NCBI GenBank assembly: GCA_963170055.1
Contig: CAUJGJ010000037.1
Coordinates: 290,401 to 354,400, forward strand
Reading direction: 5' to 3'
DNA length: 64,000 bases
From: Halisarca cf. caerulea
Lineage: Eukaryota > Porifera > Demospongiae > Chondrillida > Halisarcidae
In this document: positions 1 to 57,489 of the stretch, in pieces
Numbering within the stretch: the first letter of the stretch is position 1
Layout of the letters: every line of letters starts with the position of its first letter
The notes under the pieces: model-generated
Told to the model about the DNA's origin: nothing
Database searches by the model: none
Seen by the model: only the letters and a program-made list of their open reading frames with translations
Program-made: the position numbers and the translations under genes

Positions 1-11642
<11,642 letters not shown>

Positions 11643-11650
11643 TTGCAACT

Positions 11651-11664
11651 GTCACCATGGAAAC
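11651..11664 (-). promoter_or_regulatory. X-box (RFX-factor site) of the CFAP61 promoter
   Basis: The 14 bases GTCACCATGGAAAC (GTTTCCATGGTGAC on the coding strand) fit the X-box consensus GTYNCC-AT-RGNAAC at every position. The site starts nine bases upstream of the CFAP61 ATG. RFX factors bind X-boxes to drive ciliary genes in animals, so the placement is functionally coherent. The transcription start was not located. Confidence 0.7.
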
Positions 11665-12071
11665 ATCATAGACCATGTAATAATGTTGTACAAGAAGGGT
11701 ACATGAGCGGGGTAATTTGGAGCGTTGGGTGCATGTTAGGTGTCAAAGACACTGTCTGTATTATTTCTTGTTATTGTTGTTTACATAACTTGGGAATTAA
11801 GCAGCAGCAAGCTATTAATTTAGAGACCCTATTCCCAATTACCCTAGTGCTCCAAAGCACCCGCTTTGCCCTATTGAGTCTGTAAGAGTTCCATGCCATG
11901 CACAACTGTATACTATAAACTATGTAACTATCTGAGTGCCACCTTATATACTAGAAAGGAGTCAAAACATTGCTATTTTCAGCCTCGTCCGTTCATTGAT
12001 AATATAGAAGACACATTTAATCATGCATCAATGATAACAATAAACATGTAATATCAACAATCGGACATTTG

Positions 12072-12535
12072 TCATGTCAATAAAGGCACAATATCCTCAT
12101 GTCCAAAATCCTTTGCTATGTCAATTGGCAACTTGGTAGCTGGGAGTCCCATTTTGGCATCAATATCAGCACCCTTGTACACGAGGTCACGAACCACTTG
12201 CTTGTGTCCTAAGTATCGAGATATATGCAATTACATGTAGCAATTGTCCCTATATGCATCCTTGCAAAAAGAAGAGGTACATAGTCTGCATAATTGGTTC
12301 AGCAACATCACAATGGTGACAGGTACACAGTCTGCATAATTGGTCTAGCAACATCACAATGGTGACACAGCAAGAGAGTTACTAAATCAGAAGCCCTAGG
12401 GGCACAGCATCACATTCTAGCAATGACGCCTCTGTGGACTGCATGGTGGACCATCTTAAACACCACCTTCACTGAAGGTAGCTGTCAGTGTCTATAGTAA
12501 CCACTGTAGGATGACTCAATGGTTACATCAGTGGT

Positions 12536-12625
<90 letters not shown>

Positions 12626-13055
12626 GTGTATGTATGTATGTATGTGTGTGTGTGTGTCCGACTGCTGTATATGGGACCACCCATCTATGGAGGTGACAAT
12701 GATGTGGCACTGACACCTGCAAACATACACTCACCATACATCACAGCAAGATGTAGTGGGGTGGCACCTTCGGCTTGTGGGTTCCACTGGTTAACACTAG
12801 CTCCTCTGTCAACAAGAAGCTGCACACACTCCCTGTCACCAGCTGTGACTGCAGCATGTAGTGGAGTGTTGCCTGAACTAGCAGGCTTGTTAATGTCTAG
12901 CTCTGGATGTGAATCACTCTACAAAATGCAATACAGATGACTGAAATAGGAACACAAAGTATACACAGGTATACGCATATAGGACCATGTGCCGACATAC
13001 ACTATATGTCCTACCAGTTCATGCTGTTGCTGTTGTTGTCTGCATGTGTGTATGT

Positions 13056-13087
<32 letters not shown>

Positions 13088-14953
13088 TTTGTGTGTGTGT
13101 TACCGACTGCTGTATATGGGACAGGGAAGTAACATGTATATGCATATGTCTGTTTTAAATCCCACAAGCAACTTTATGTACATACGTCATAAGGGGAATA
13201 GTTACTGGAGCAGATCACAGCAGGTAAATCATTGGATTCACAAGACGTTTCAATTTGTACAATCTTCATCAGTTGTTACATTATAAGTATAAGTATATAT
13301 AAGTTGTTACAAGTATCTTCCCAATGAAAACATGGGTAAGGTATGTACACTTCTACCAAGGTATGCAAGCTAAACTCATGTAGTCTAACAAGCCAGCCTG
13401 TCTCAGCAGGCACCCAACAGGTGAGAAAAAGCATAGGGTGCTTGTAGAGACAGGGTAGCGTGTTAGACTAAAACTCATTTAGATGATTGGATAAAAAACC
13501 ATGTGCCAGTGAAATGAATGTGAGCAATACAATAGTACATACGTATGTGATATGAGAATGGATACAAACACAAACAAGTGGCTGCCTTGCATCCTCATAC
13601 ACAGTGCAGCATTCCGTGTAATGTGTTACCATGTTAAGCACACGGGAGTGAAAGTAAGATGATTCTGATACTGAAATCTACGTACATGTCTTAGGTTCAT
13701 TTGGTTGAGGCAACAGACTTATATAATAATATACATAGATACTGTATACTACATTACATACGTAGTATAAAAATATCTATGTTTCGAACAAATACAACCT
13801 GGTGCCAATATTTTGCTACATGCAGTGATTGTTGACTGCTGTGTATAGTTAAGTGATTATTCTGGTGCAATATCACTACACAAATGTTTGCTACCTTTTC
13901 CAAGAGAAACTTCAAAATTTTCACTTGCTTCTGTTGTACAGCAAGAAATATGACTGACCGTCCTTGAACATCAACCTCCCCAAACTGTCCCTTGTTTCGC
14001 TGCCACTGGTACTTGACAACATCCAAAAATCCCAAAGCAGTTGCAGTTTGCAGGATGGACTGACTGGGTTCCTTCGGCAAAGGGCCTGCTGTAGGTCTGG
14101 GTAGCTCATGTGCATCACAAAAGAAACAAACAATTGAATTGACTAAGCTGATCAGTCCAAACGATCGAATTGCTAGAATTGATTCTATTATAGGTTTATT
14201 CACTGAGTTGTGACGAACGTTTGTAAGAAGCCTACGGAATTCTTCATTCTTGCCCGACAGCAGGGCTTCCACAGCTCCTACTGTGAAGTACCTACCGTGT
14301 GGTCCACAGAAACGATCCGGATATTCATGCAGTACGCAGTGCAGAAGATGGTGCGCCTCAGATACTTTGACAGCTCCAGTGTCCAATGACCTAGAAAATA
14401 GAGATTTGATTTCTTTCTTCACAACAGAATACTCAAGTTGGAATAGCTCAAACTGTCGAGCATCAATAAGTTTTTTCAGCCAAAAATGGATAAATTCACA
14501 AGCATTTCTATTATCGAACCACCATGTCGTAAGACTGGCCAAGTTAGAGTTGGTTCTGGAGAGTAACTGTCCTAAACGATCGACGTCTATTTCAGCAACA
14601 AGTTCCTCGCGTATGCCCTGTGGCCTTGCCTGGTCCGAGGCCTGCTCGTACTTGCTCGCTCCCGAAGTAGCAGTTCTCTGCTTGGTCAAATGAATCATTG
14701 CCTTAGGATTTTCAGCGGATACCAGCGGCAAAGAAGCGACTGTCCGTTTCACGGGAGCGCTTCGTGTCTCTCTGCTGCCTGAAGGTTCATCTTTGAGATC
14801 GTGAATATCGATTTCCCCGAAACGTTCCTCTAAGCTGTTCAACTCTAACTCAGGCAAACTTGAACAGGAGATTTCCAAAGGCCCGTCGTCTTCTCTGAAA
14901 GAAAGTCGGGATACACAAATGAGTTCACGAAGGTCTTTTACGCCGCGCGACAT
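12072..14953 (-). CDS. Ankyrin-repeat protein, 459 residues, three exons
   Basis: Exons are 13895-14953, 12735-12918 and 12072-12208; phases 0 and 1 join exactly and the stop is at 12072-12074. I chose the ATG at 14953 (MSRGVKDLREL) because an upstream ATG at 15097 would overlap the divergent neighbour's coding start. Residues 1 to about 290 are a helical region I do not recognise (WWFDNRNACEFIHFWLKKL, HHLLHCVLHEYPDRFCGPHG). Ankyrin repeats follow from about residue 300: VDVQGRSVIFLAVQ, then GNTPLHAAVTAGDRECVQLL and GATPLHLAVMYG, ending in a weaker repeat. Ankyrin repeats bind other proteins, so an adaptor role is likely; the partner is unknown. It shares a short intergenic promoter with the ePHD gene. 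Confidence 0.85.
12279..12367. repeat. Tandem duplication, about 43 bp x 2
   Basis: Two near-identical copies containing CAGTCTGCATAATTGGT and CAACATCACAATGGTGAC in an ankyrin-gene intron. Confidence 0.85.
12537..12655. repeat. (GT)n microsatellite in ankyrin-gene intron
   Basis: About 85 uninterrupted bases of GT followed by degenerate GTAT copies. Confidence 0.95.
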
Positions 14954-15054
14954 TTCCCTCCAAAAAGTTCTAAGAAAATGGCGAAGAAAACACTCGGAGG
15001 AAGATGGTGCAAGCGGGGAAATCCCCAAAGTAGGACTCTTCCCCGTCTGTCGTA
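14954..15054. promoter_or_regulatory. Putative bidirectional promoter of the ankyrin and ePHD genes
   Basis: Only 101 bp separate the two divergent start codons. The stretch contains AAAATGGCGAAG and GGAGGAAGATGG, resembling YY1 and ETS sites common in TATA-less divergent promoters. No TATA box is visible. Confidence 0.5.
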
Positions 15055-15888
15055 ATGGAGGGCCCAAGGCGAAGGAAGAGGACAGAAAGCTACACACCTC
15101 CTAACGAATCACCAGAGACAGCTCATGTTGTAAATTCTTCAAATATGATACCTCCAAAGGAAAAGCGGCGCTGTGAAGTGACCTCCAAGAATTCATCTTC
15201 GGTAGATATCGACCACGTGGTAAAGGACCTTACAAGGTTGATAGATGACCGCAACGCCTCGTCCATAAGATCTCAAATATTAAGAGTTCTCGAAGTAGGT
15301 AAGCGCGATGCGAGTACCCAGACCGATAGTGTTGCAAGGAACGAGATAAGTACCGAACAAACACCTGCATGCGCACCGCATGAAAACTTTCACATTCCAG
15401 CTGTCAATGTCCTAAGCGGAATTCGTAAAAGGAAACGAAGCAAATCCGGTGAATCTCCGGTTAAAAGGACTTCAAGCAAAGAATCGCAAAGTCCGGATAT
15501 AAAGTCCCCCGGAAAAACTGGAAAGGTGGTTGACATAAGCCCTGATGATGTTTGCTGTGCGCTTTGTTTCAAACTGGCATCATGTACTGATGGAGGGTAC
15601 TTGTATGGACCTTACAAGGCAGAAACTGAACACTCCCTTAAGCAGGTTCCTCTCAAGAGCTCGGGGAAGAAGAAGAGTGTATCATTTCCTTTTGATGAAT
15701 TATACTGGATGCATGACATGTGTGCTGTTTGGTCTCAAGGGGTCTATCTGAATGGTGCAACTGTAGAGGGGTTAACGAGAGCCATTCAAAGAGGCAGAAA
15801 GAATGCAAGTTGTGTACAATTTTTTATAGACACTTGATATGTAATGTCAGTCTAGATATGACATACGTATGTATGTGCCTGCCCATAC

Positions 15889-15952
<64 letters not shown>

Positions 15953-16997
15953 GTGCGTCTGTGCGTGCGTGTGAGTATTCTTGTGTGCCTACATTTTGTA
16001 TCATGTTTTTTTTGTGAATGTTTACTACGTATCCTTTACTACATTTTAAATCAGACAAGTGTGAAATTGTAAGCTAATGTACCCGGTGAACAGATAATGA
16101 CACTAACCATCTCCCTTTACCATAGTTTTGCAATGGTTGTGGAAGTAGAGGTGCAACTGTTTTATGTGCAGGAAGAAGTGCAGTGGAGAAATGTGACAAA
16201 GTGTACCACTATCAATGCGCAGTAGAACAAGGTGTGATATTTTTTCCAAACAATGCTTGTGGAATAGGATGCTTTATGAACTCATGTTGATGATTACTAT
16301 TGTTTCTACATACACCTATCATGTGTTCCTCTCTATGTGTGCTATAACATGGGTATTGACTAGGTGATTAGAAGTATAGCCACTTGGGTAGAAAGCCTCC
16401 TTGGGTTAAAGAAGCTTCCATAGCTGTAACCATAACTAAATCTATTTATGAACATATGGAACATTACAATTCACCACCACTCTTGCTCATGTCGGCATAA
16501 TGTGTTTTATTACCAGTTTTACCACGATAAGTTCACAATGCACGTTGTATTGCAACATACGTACATATGTATGTATGGAACTGTCAATACAAATTGAACG
16601 CACATAGTCACTTGATATCACTAGCAAGGGCATCAGATTCTTTGAAAGTTGGTCTAAATGAGTCTTCTGCCAGTGCAGTAGTGTAGTAGTAGAGGCTCCA
16701 CTGAACAGCATGTATACTTGGCCTGATTCTTACAGCCAATCAGTTGATCAGCATGAGTTATTTAAGGTACATACATATCTACGCATCCTCTTCCTGATGT
16801 ATACTTAGCCCAAAATAATGAGCCATTGGATATGTTGTGTTACTTTTGTCACTGGTTAGGAGATTGGGAATCCTACGTAGATAGCAGAAAACGTGGTCCC
16901 CGGGTGGCATCACGATAAATTACTTTTTATGTTTGTTATACTAATGTATTGGTATCATGGGAACCGTAGCACACCCACCCATACATGGATTGTGCTG

Positions 16998-17047
<50 letters not shown>

Positions 17048-17048
17048 A

Positions 17049-17122
<74 letters not shown>

Positions 17123-17507
17123 ATGCACATACGTATACAAGTTCATAGTCACTGTTTTCTATGGCTGTGATGCATCTTTGTACTTTGGCCACATTTGCTG
17201 TTTAGTCATTAGCACTTAGTGCTCCAAGTTAAAAACCAGGGTATATATTACATAGGTGAACATCTGCGTATTTTAGCTGTAACGTTGTATTTGTTGGATA
17301 CTGAGTTGTTGTCACTATGTCCGGCCCTGTAACCTAGAATACAGACACATGTGTTCCAGATGTTGTTTATAATGTATTACAATATACATTATGCACTTTT
17401 CGCTTGATTTTTGTGCAATGCATCGTGCTCATTCCTTCTTTGCAGGTTGCCTATTCGATGAGGAAGCGTTAAAAATGTATTGCCATGAGCACACCCCACA
17501 GGTGTAA
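15055..17507 (+). CDS. TCF20/RAI1-like extended PHD (ePHD) finger protein, 308 residues
   Basis: Exons 15055-15813, 16126-16231 and 17446-17507 join in phases 0 and 1; stop TAA at 17505. Residues 1 to about 160 are basic and disordered, with NLS-like RRRKR and RKRKR clusters and a STQTD motif. The C-terminus is an extended PHD: CCALCFKLASC, GPYK, WMHDMCAVWSQGVYL, then CNGCGSRGATVLC, VYHYQCAVEQGCLF and YCHEH. Spacing and the wording 'WSQGVYL', 'GAT' and 'YHYQCA' fit the C-terminal ePHD of TCF20 and RAI1, which bind nucleosomes and regulate transcription; PHF11/PHF6-type ePHDs are the alternative. It is far shorter than vertebrate TCF20/RAI1 (about 1,900 residues), so this may be an ancestral minimal form or a relative. 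Nuclear location is inferred. Confidence 0.85.
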
Positions 17508-19267
17508 TGCCTGCGGTGCCACCTGCTACTGCACGTAGCTTGTGTATGTATCTACGTATATAAGTGTGCACATGCATTGTTAGAACTGTTATTAAGTTGT
17601 ACTGAAAATGTTGTTGTGTGATGTAATACATGTTACACCCATACAGTGTAAAAAATTATCCCGAATTTAATTATGTGTACATTTTTTTCATTGGTTATAT
17701 TAATAACGCTTCGATGAAAGTCTATAGATATTTTATCATTTCGGATACACCTAGTATATATTATATGGCACATGTAAATATTTGGTTTTGTTTTCTCTTG
17801 ACCATAAGGGTGTATTGTTGCAATTACATGGTGCACAAGTATTGGGATCATTATACAGTATCATGTAGCTACTATTGTACGATGTTGTATCAGTGTTGGC
17901 CTTTTTATAACAGATGTCAAAAAGATGCACACAGCAGTAATCACTGCCTTCCTCTGTTCATCTGCATGTTCTTCCATACGCTTGTGTCCAGGTTTACCTT
18001 ACATCTCATTTTGCCTTCAAGTTCGTGGCATCAATTGTCAATGCACAACTTTCGTGTTAAAGCCATTATATACTGCTTGCACTAGCTGTTGTGGTATTTG
18101 CAAATTTCTGATTGCATGTGTGTATCTCATGTTCTATGGAGTTAACAAATTTGTGACTTAGTACAATCGGAAAGTGTGCAAACTACAACACAGAAGAGAA
18201 GTTCACCAAGTTTGAAAGCTGCATAATAAATTATATGCATACATCAATCTGCGGTCATGGTAGTATGCATGATTTTTATTTTGATTTAATGTAACTTTTG
18301 GCAATAATGGTGGTGTCTCTCTCTTATGTGCATAGGTCTATTAATTTTCTCTCCACACATTTAGAAAGCTTTCCTGCAAAAAGCTTCATCTTGCGGAGCT
18401 TGCTCAATGATCACTCCCTCCCGTAGCTGTATGTACATAATACCTTTCCTCCCTGTTCCTATTGTCATTTTATTATCATAGCACACACAGCTTTGAGACC
18501 CATGTTTCCATCAACCCACACATCATATGGCCAGTATGATTTTTTGTTTTATACCAGCTAGTGGATCACTGTGGTACTCCCTAACCACCAGCTTTGATCA
18601 GAGACTCTCCACCCATCAACCAGTATGTGTAGCTGCCTTCTATAATATCAATTCTGGCTGCAACTCTCCTGCATGAATCTTAATAACTGTATGCTATATG
18701 ATATAATTTACTACCTCGTGTATTACCATAGATGGTATATTACTAACGAAAGGAATGCCTCATTCACTGAATACTCACATTAGTCATTGCACTTTTATTC
18801 ACTTCTCATTGTTTTCACCTTTTTCTGTTTGTTGCGTGCACACAAAATTATATTGCAGGATGCCTATAGCTAGAGTAGTAGCCCAACCACAGTCTGGGTA
18901 GCTGACCCTTTAAAGTTGTGTGAAGGGTGGGCTGCACCAGACTAACCCAACCCAGTAGTCTGGCATAGCCAAGGCAATCTTGCACAGTCCCCAGATAATT
19001 GAATATACAAAAATCATCTCTGGAGCTTAAAAATAACAACTTGCAGAATTATTATTGTATGGCATTGCAATTTAATAAAGCAATTGGAAAATCGGTGCAG
19101 GAGATTTTGGATGACCAAATCATGCATTGCATCAGATGTAGATATTGTAGAGGGACTTACCATAACGTGTTGTATGGTGTGCAACATTTTAGAGTGTCTA
19201 TGAGCTCGAGCCGAAGTTATTGCGCACGGCCATCTTCGGTGGTCTGGCACCGTGAGACTCAGTGGAA
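17508..19267. other. Intergenic region, no gene seen
   Basis: AT-rich sequence between the ePHD stop and the array gene's start. I see no long open frame with splice support and no clear TE. Just before the array gene is a GC-richer patch with GGCCATCTT (YY1-like, about 19229-19237), a plausible core promoter. Confidence 0.5.
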
Positions 19268-51808
<32,541 letters not shown>

Positions 51809-52395
51809 GTGAGCTTGTATGCATGGCAGGAACATGTAGTGCTCACGCATGGCTGTATGTACATATCCCAATACACACACAGGGCTACACTCCAGAAGGG
51901 GGGGAGGGGAGGGGCACTTGCCCCTTGCCCCCTCCCTTGCGGAAATGTACTAAAACAAGCTTTATACTATAATTTTGAAAATCCCTTGAGACCACTAGCT
52001 GTCACCAATCCTTTGACCCTTTCAAATTGTTACTGTTTGTACATTGTTCTAAGGCATACAAGCATTCTCAACATGATCAACACAGTCTGCAAGGTCAGGA
52101 GTCACTCAAATCACCAGTTATACTGAAAACCAAAATGCTAGTCCAAGACCACTACCATGGATGTGGGGTTTATTTTGGGAAGGACAAAGCAGGGAGCTTT
52201 TACTCTCTTTACTCCTTTGTGACTCTGCAGTTAACCCCCTTGGCATAGCATCCATGTACAACTGCAGTGATATATTCACAAACCTGCTTAAGTGCTCCAA
52301 AATGACATCAATACCACCTTCTATATAGCCGAAAAATTAATTGTGGGAGAGCATGTGCCTGGACCCCCTAGGTTGTAGTGCCCACCTCCACAGTA

Positions 52396-53015
52396 CCACA
52401 GAGGTATTTATTTTTGTATGAAACTTTCGCTATATTCATGGTTCGTTCCTGATCTGTAAAAATTTGTACTCGCGAAGTAATTTTATCTTGTGTATATATC
52501 GAACCCTGCATTGGTGGGCTTCATAGTTGTTCAGAATCTGTTCTTATTGTTGTTTTTGAGTACTTAAACTACCCTTATGGCACTATTGCCCTACCTCAAA
52601 CCAGTTAAAAGTCATAGTTTATGATTGTACTGGTTCTCTTTCTGCTGATATCTCACCACCAACATTTGGCAAGCATACATCAAAGTCTTGTCAGTGGAGA
52701 AACAAGATGCCAGCACTAAGTGCAGACTCGAGGGCATACAGACAGCTAACTGATGAGTTGTGAGCACAGATTGGCAAGTCATCTAGCACGTTCTTCCACA
52801 TGTCCACTGATGCCCTACAGATGTGTAGCTAGAGCATCTTTTAGCCATGATAATTTTTATTTTCGCATGCAAGGCAACCTGCAAAATTTTGACTCTGTGA
52901 AAATTTTGGTATGCATACCAAAATTGCGAAATCCGGCCTGTAGAAAGCCTCATGAGGCTTTCTACAGGCCGGATTTCACAAAAATGAAGTGTTATGAAAA
53001 TGCATACCAATATGG
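52396..53015. mobile_element. TIR element, copy 2 of the 42938 family
   Basis: Diverged ends ACCACAGAGGTATTTATTTT and ATGCATACCAATATGGT; the interior aligns to 42938-43544. It also holds a nested palindrome at about 52924-52979 (arms around AATCCGGCCTGTAGAAAGCCTC). Confidence 0.75.
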
Positions 53016-54697
53016 TACCACAGACATACCCTGCCAAGCTCCCTAAAAAAAATCTGTATAGGCACCTATCCCCCTCCCACTCTCTGTACATTTGCACTCC
53101 CATATTGCAATGCCCCCCCCCCCCCCCCTCCCACCACAAGATTTTTTGGATATTGAATTCAAACCTTGACAAACCATGTATTAGCTGCATGTATAATACT
53201 GTATGGTCCATTGGAGTAACTATATTCTGCACTCGAGACCACTCACCTTCATTTTGGCACACATTACAAGTTGTGATCCAATAGAAAAGACATTTGTAAA
53301 TTATTGGTGCATATAATTGTACATGCTTTGCCTTGAAATCACACATCTCCTCTTCTGCACAACCACTAGCTCACATCTACTCCTAATAGTTGTGGTAGCC
53401 ATTTTCTGAACTGGTGGTTAAAGTGTTATAGGCAACACAATTAGAGGAAGTGATGTAAAATCATGGCGGAGCTGGATTGAAAGGATTGGTGGATTACATC
53501 AATATTTATAGTATAAAATTAATTCCTGCACAATCATTACAGCAGATGAACAGGTTTGGTGTCTAAAGGATGGCAGATTAGCATTCAGTGATTCTTAAAA
53601 TACTAATAAAAAATTCAGTGATTCTTTCTTGGATACATGCACTACACCATGTTGGGAAATTTCCATGACTCAAAATCTCACAAATGTCATCATTTTCAAT
53701 GTGGGGGAGCAGGTGGGTGAATGGGTAGGAGTACAGTTAATATTTGTTAATCTGCCACAATTGGTTATAGGGCCATATTTTGGCAGATTAATGATTGGTG
53801 GATTATGAATTTAGTGCTTATTGCAATGTAATCCACTATTCTCATGCCATGCATTGTACATTCATAACACAATACAATTATAGACAAAAAGTACACTGAA
53901 GGTGAAGTTTAGAAGGCAATAGTAAGATACAGTTGGACACTCAGCATACTGCAAAAACCTACTCTATGTAATAACAACATACTGAAAAATTTACTCTATG
54001 CAAATTTACGAAGGAGAAAAAACAATAGTAAAGAAGTTGAGGTCGACTGTAGAATGCTTCAAAATTTACAGGTGGCAGATTATCTGTTACTAAAATTAAT
54101 ACAGTAAGTGCTATTCAGTTCAATAAAAATATGGTGAATGGCAGACGACTAATATTCACTTCACTAGTATTATCCTCTATGGACCCTTAGGCTGCATGTA
54201 CTTGCATGATTTTGTCTGCAAGAACCTTTTGTATATTTATTTTATTCTGCATTAATCTGATGTTATTTCAATCCATTATTTGTTACTTTTTTAATATTCC
54301 ATATTATGTTGCCCTATGTCTTATTGTTCTATTTTATTTCTATGTATCTTTTTCTATGTTTGTGTGTTTTGTTATCTGCTGGAAGCCTTTATAGTAGCCC
54401 TCGATCTGGGCTAGTGGCCACTCCAGGGTAAATAATGATACCTGACCTGGCCTGAATGGCTGATAGTGGAATGGTGGATTATGTGTATACTACTGACATA
54501 CATTCGAATTCATTTAAGGAAGTAATTAATGGCAGAAAAAGCGGCTTTGCAGATTAACTGAGAGCAGATTATAATGAATATTCACTGCATGTGTTTGGAA
54601 ATACATACAGGCTGCATACATAGCCTGCGTTATAGCCTGCTGAGAGGGGTTACATATAATATTTTCTGAATTTTGTGAACTGCTCGAAGTCCAACTA

Positions 54698-55037
54698 CAG
54701 GGGCGTAGCCAGGATTTTAGATAAGTGGTGGCAAAGAAATAAGCAATCTTGTGATAACGCCCACTGTTAGTTGTAGGTTTCTACCCCATGAATTGGCTGT
54801 CACTCGCATAGTAATGAACCATACAATGACTTGGGAGTGTAGTTTAAAATCTTCCAAAGCTCTCTCAGACTCTGAAGAATTCATTTCAAGCCCCCTGATA
54901 ACTCTTGAGGCTTTTCAGTAGAAAGTATGCATGGAGTCAAAACTCCTTAAATAAGATCAAATAAATATTGTTTGTGAAATCCTTAAAAAGTGTGACATTT
55001 TCTCTCTCTCCCCCCTCTGCCCTGGGCTACACCCCTG
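54698..55037. mobile_element. MITE with hAT-type ends
   Basis: CAGGGGCGTAGCCAGG at left and CCTGGGCTACACCCCTG at right, about 340 bp. Flanks do not show a clean 8-bp duplication. Confidence 0.7.
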
Positions 55038-55221
55038 ACCTAACTCTGTCTATAGACCTATGCCTATCTGGACGTATGCCCATTTAGCCCTGTGCCAGCC
55101 CCACACACGTCTAGACCTATGCCCATGCATCTGTCCTTGTGCCCAACTAACCCTGTACTCTTCTAGCCCTGCACACGAATGCACACCTGTGCTCATCTAG
55201 CCCCACACATATAATCATATA

Positions 55222-55820
55222 CCGTATAGCCGGAAAAGTTGGCTGGAAATTACTTTCAATATGGCGGATTGGCGGTTTTTGCGTCCACCGCCAAATTATA
55301 ATCCGCCAAATATTATGACATTAATTTCGCTGTAGAAAGTTCAAACCATAGAATCGGATATTTTATACTTAGTCTATGTAACCATAGAATATCAAGCAAT
55401 TGACCTGCTGATATTTAGCAGGGAAACGTGCCCCAATACATTCTATTCTCGACATCAATAACGGCAGTAGCATACGGGTAGAGCGGATTGCCTTCTTTCT
55501 TTTGCGAAACATTTGCTAAATACCGGATACTTGCGGTACAGAACCCTCGAAAAATGTTATGCCCACGTATGCAGCTGTCCATGAGGAACTCCATTGCCGT
55601 TCTTTATGTTAATTCACACTGTCCTTTCAATCTTCCCCAAAGCCACAGCGCATCCGTGTTGCTGCAGCCATCTTCTTCGATTCAAGCATGTGATTATCCA
55701 TAGATCATGAATATAATTATAGCATCTTGAGAAGGCAATTGCCGAAATAAAAAACTGCTGATGTTTCATTTTGGCACAATTTGCCAGATTTTCTTCCCGC
55801 CAACCTTTCTGGCTATACAG
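55222..55820. mobile_element. TIR element with TA target sites
   Basis: TA-CCGTATAGCCGGAAAAGTTGG at left and CCAACCTTTCTGGCTATACAG-TA at right, about 600 bp, no recognised protein. Confidence 0.75.
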
Positions 55821-56023
55821 TAGTACAGTGCCCATCTCGCCTAATGCAACAAACATCCCTGCTTTGTTTCAGTGTGTTTTTAATGTGTGAATAGGCAGTC
55901 ATCCCTACATCATGCACTTTTCAATTTTAATATATCCATACATGCAGTATGTTTTCAACTTACTATTGTATATGCATCGGTAGAAATTCTTTGACATGCT
56001 GGATTGATGTAGTGATTTTTTAT

Positions 56024-56251
56024 CATAATGCATGTCAGAATTTGTCAACAATCATATTATTAATCACAACTGCACCGTTTCAACCACTTATGCTTCTTCA
56101 GGTACACAAATTTAAAAACTGATTGACTCAGTACTGTACTGCACTGACACAGTAGTCAATCAGTTTTTAGTTAGTGTACCTGAAGAAGCCCAAGTTTACG
56201 ATGTGTTGTGCAGTTGTGATTAATTGTTGACGAATTATGACATGCATTATC
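56024..56251. mobile_element. Foldback element, about 230 bp
   Basis: Arms such as AAAAACTGATTGACT/AGTCAATCAGTTTTT, GCTTCTTCAGGTACAC/GTACCTGAAGAAGC and AATCACAACTGCAC/GTGCAGTTGTGATT. Confidence 0.85.
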
Positions 56252-56819
56252 TGTCCAAAGATAAAACATCGCTATACATTACTATTATGCATATTTGTAT
56301 ACTTGTGAGACATATGTGTATTAATGCAAACGCAAATGCGGACACCAATGAATGGCAATATATAGGCCAAACTTCATACATTCGCTATGCAATGTATCAC
56401 AGTATATGCACACTTCTATTCTGATGACTGTGTCAATGTTTAACATTCTTATCGCTTCAGGTGGCCAGTAAGTCATGTGGAGATTAAGAAAGAAGTCTGA
56501 AAGTTATAATTGCATATCCATTAACTTTGTATTTTCCTAGTGACCATAATATACATGCTCTATATCATGTTAACTAGCTGTAGTTCCACTCTACAACCCT
56601 AGTATTAGTAGCCTTTATAATAAGTTCACCTGCATGGTGTATTGATTCACAGTATTACGTTTTGTCTTCCTATTAGACTACTCACAATATAGCTTTTATT
56701 AGACTACTCACAGTATAGCTTTGTGTTCTCTAATTATTATAGTATCAAATTAAATATTATACCAATTATAATAATATTAATAGTGCAATAAATATAAAAT
56801 AATTGCATAATATTATATA

Positions 56820-56995
56820 CAGTAGAACCTGCCTAATCCAGCACCTCTATAAACCAGCATTCTCCTAATTCGGTCAAGGTTCTCAGACACCGACCATTAA
56901 TTTACCATACAAACTCACCTCTATAATCCAGCAACCTGCTAATCCATAGCTGTTTTGCATTCCCCAATGGGTGCCGGATTAGACAGGTTTCACTG
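56820..56995. mobile_element. MITE, CAGTAGAACC family, TA-flanked
   Basis: CAGTAGAACCTGCCTAATCC at left and GGATTAGACAGGTTTCACTG at right, 176 bp. Confidence 0.8.
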
Positions 56996-57248
56996 TATAA
57001 ACATTGACTTACCCACCTCCATATGCACCATCAAGGCAACCGAGGCAGTTGCCTTGGTTGAGAAACATATACTACAGTCGATTTGAACATCAATACAAAC
57101 ATTATCTAAAGACAGGCACACTCCCTTTTTCCTCTGAAGTGAAGGCAAGGAAGGTTTACAAGTTTGAAATTTGATTAAAATTCAAAATTGCATATTATAC
57201 CCGTTTCACGGTATTTGAAGCGATATTCTCTTGTCATCATTTTGCTAC

Positions 57249-57249
<1 letters not shown>

Positions 57250-57316
<67 letters not shown>
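57250..57316. repeat. (TA)n microsatellite
   Basis: About 65 bases of TA. Confidence 0.95.
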
Positions 57317-57320
<4 letters not shown>

Positions 57321-57489
57321 CTGGCCATACAAACTCTGGGTGGAAATTATAAAGAAGTACAGCTGGATGCATGACTGGAAACAAATGTTGACAACAAGCG
57401 GATTGTACATCTGATTCAATACATCTACTGATCTTCCAGAGATAATATTCAGACGACTCAGTGATATAGCCACCTAGAATTGGCATTGC

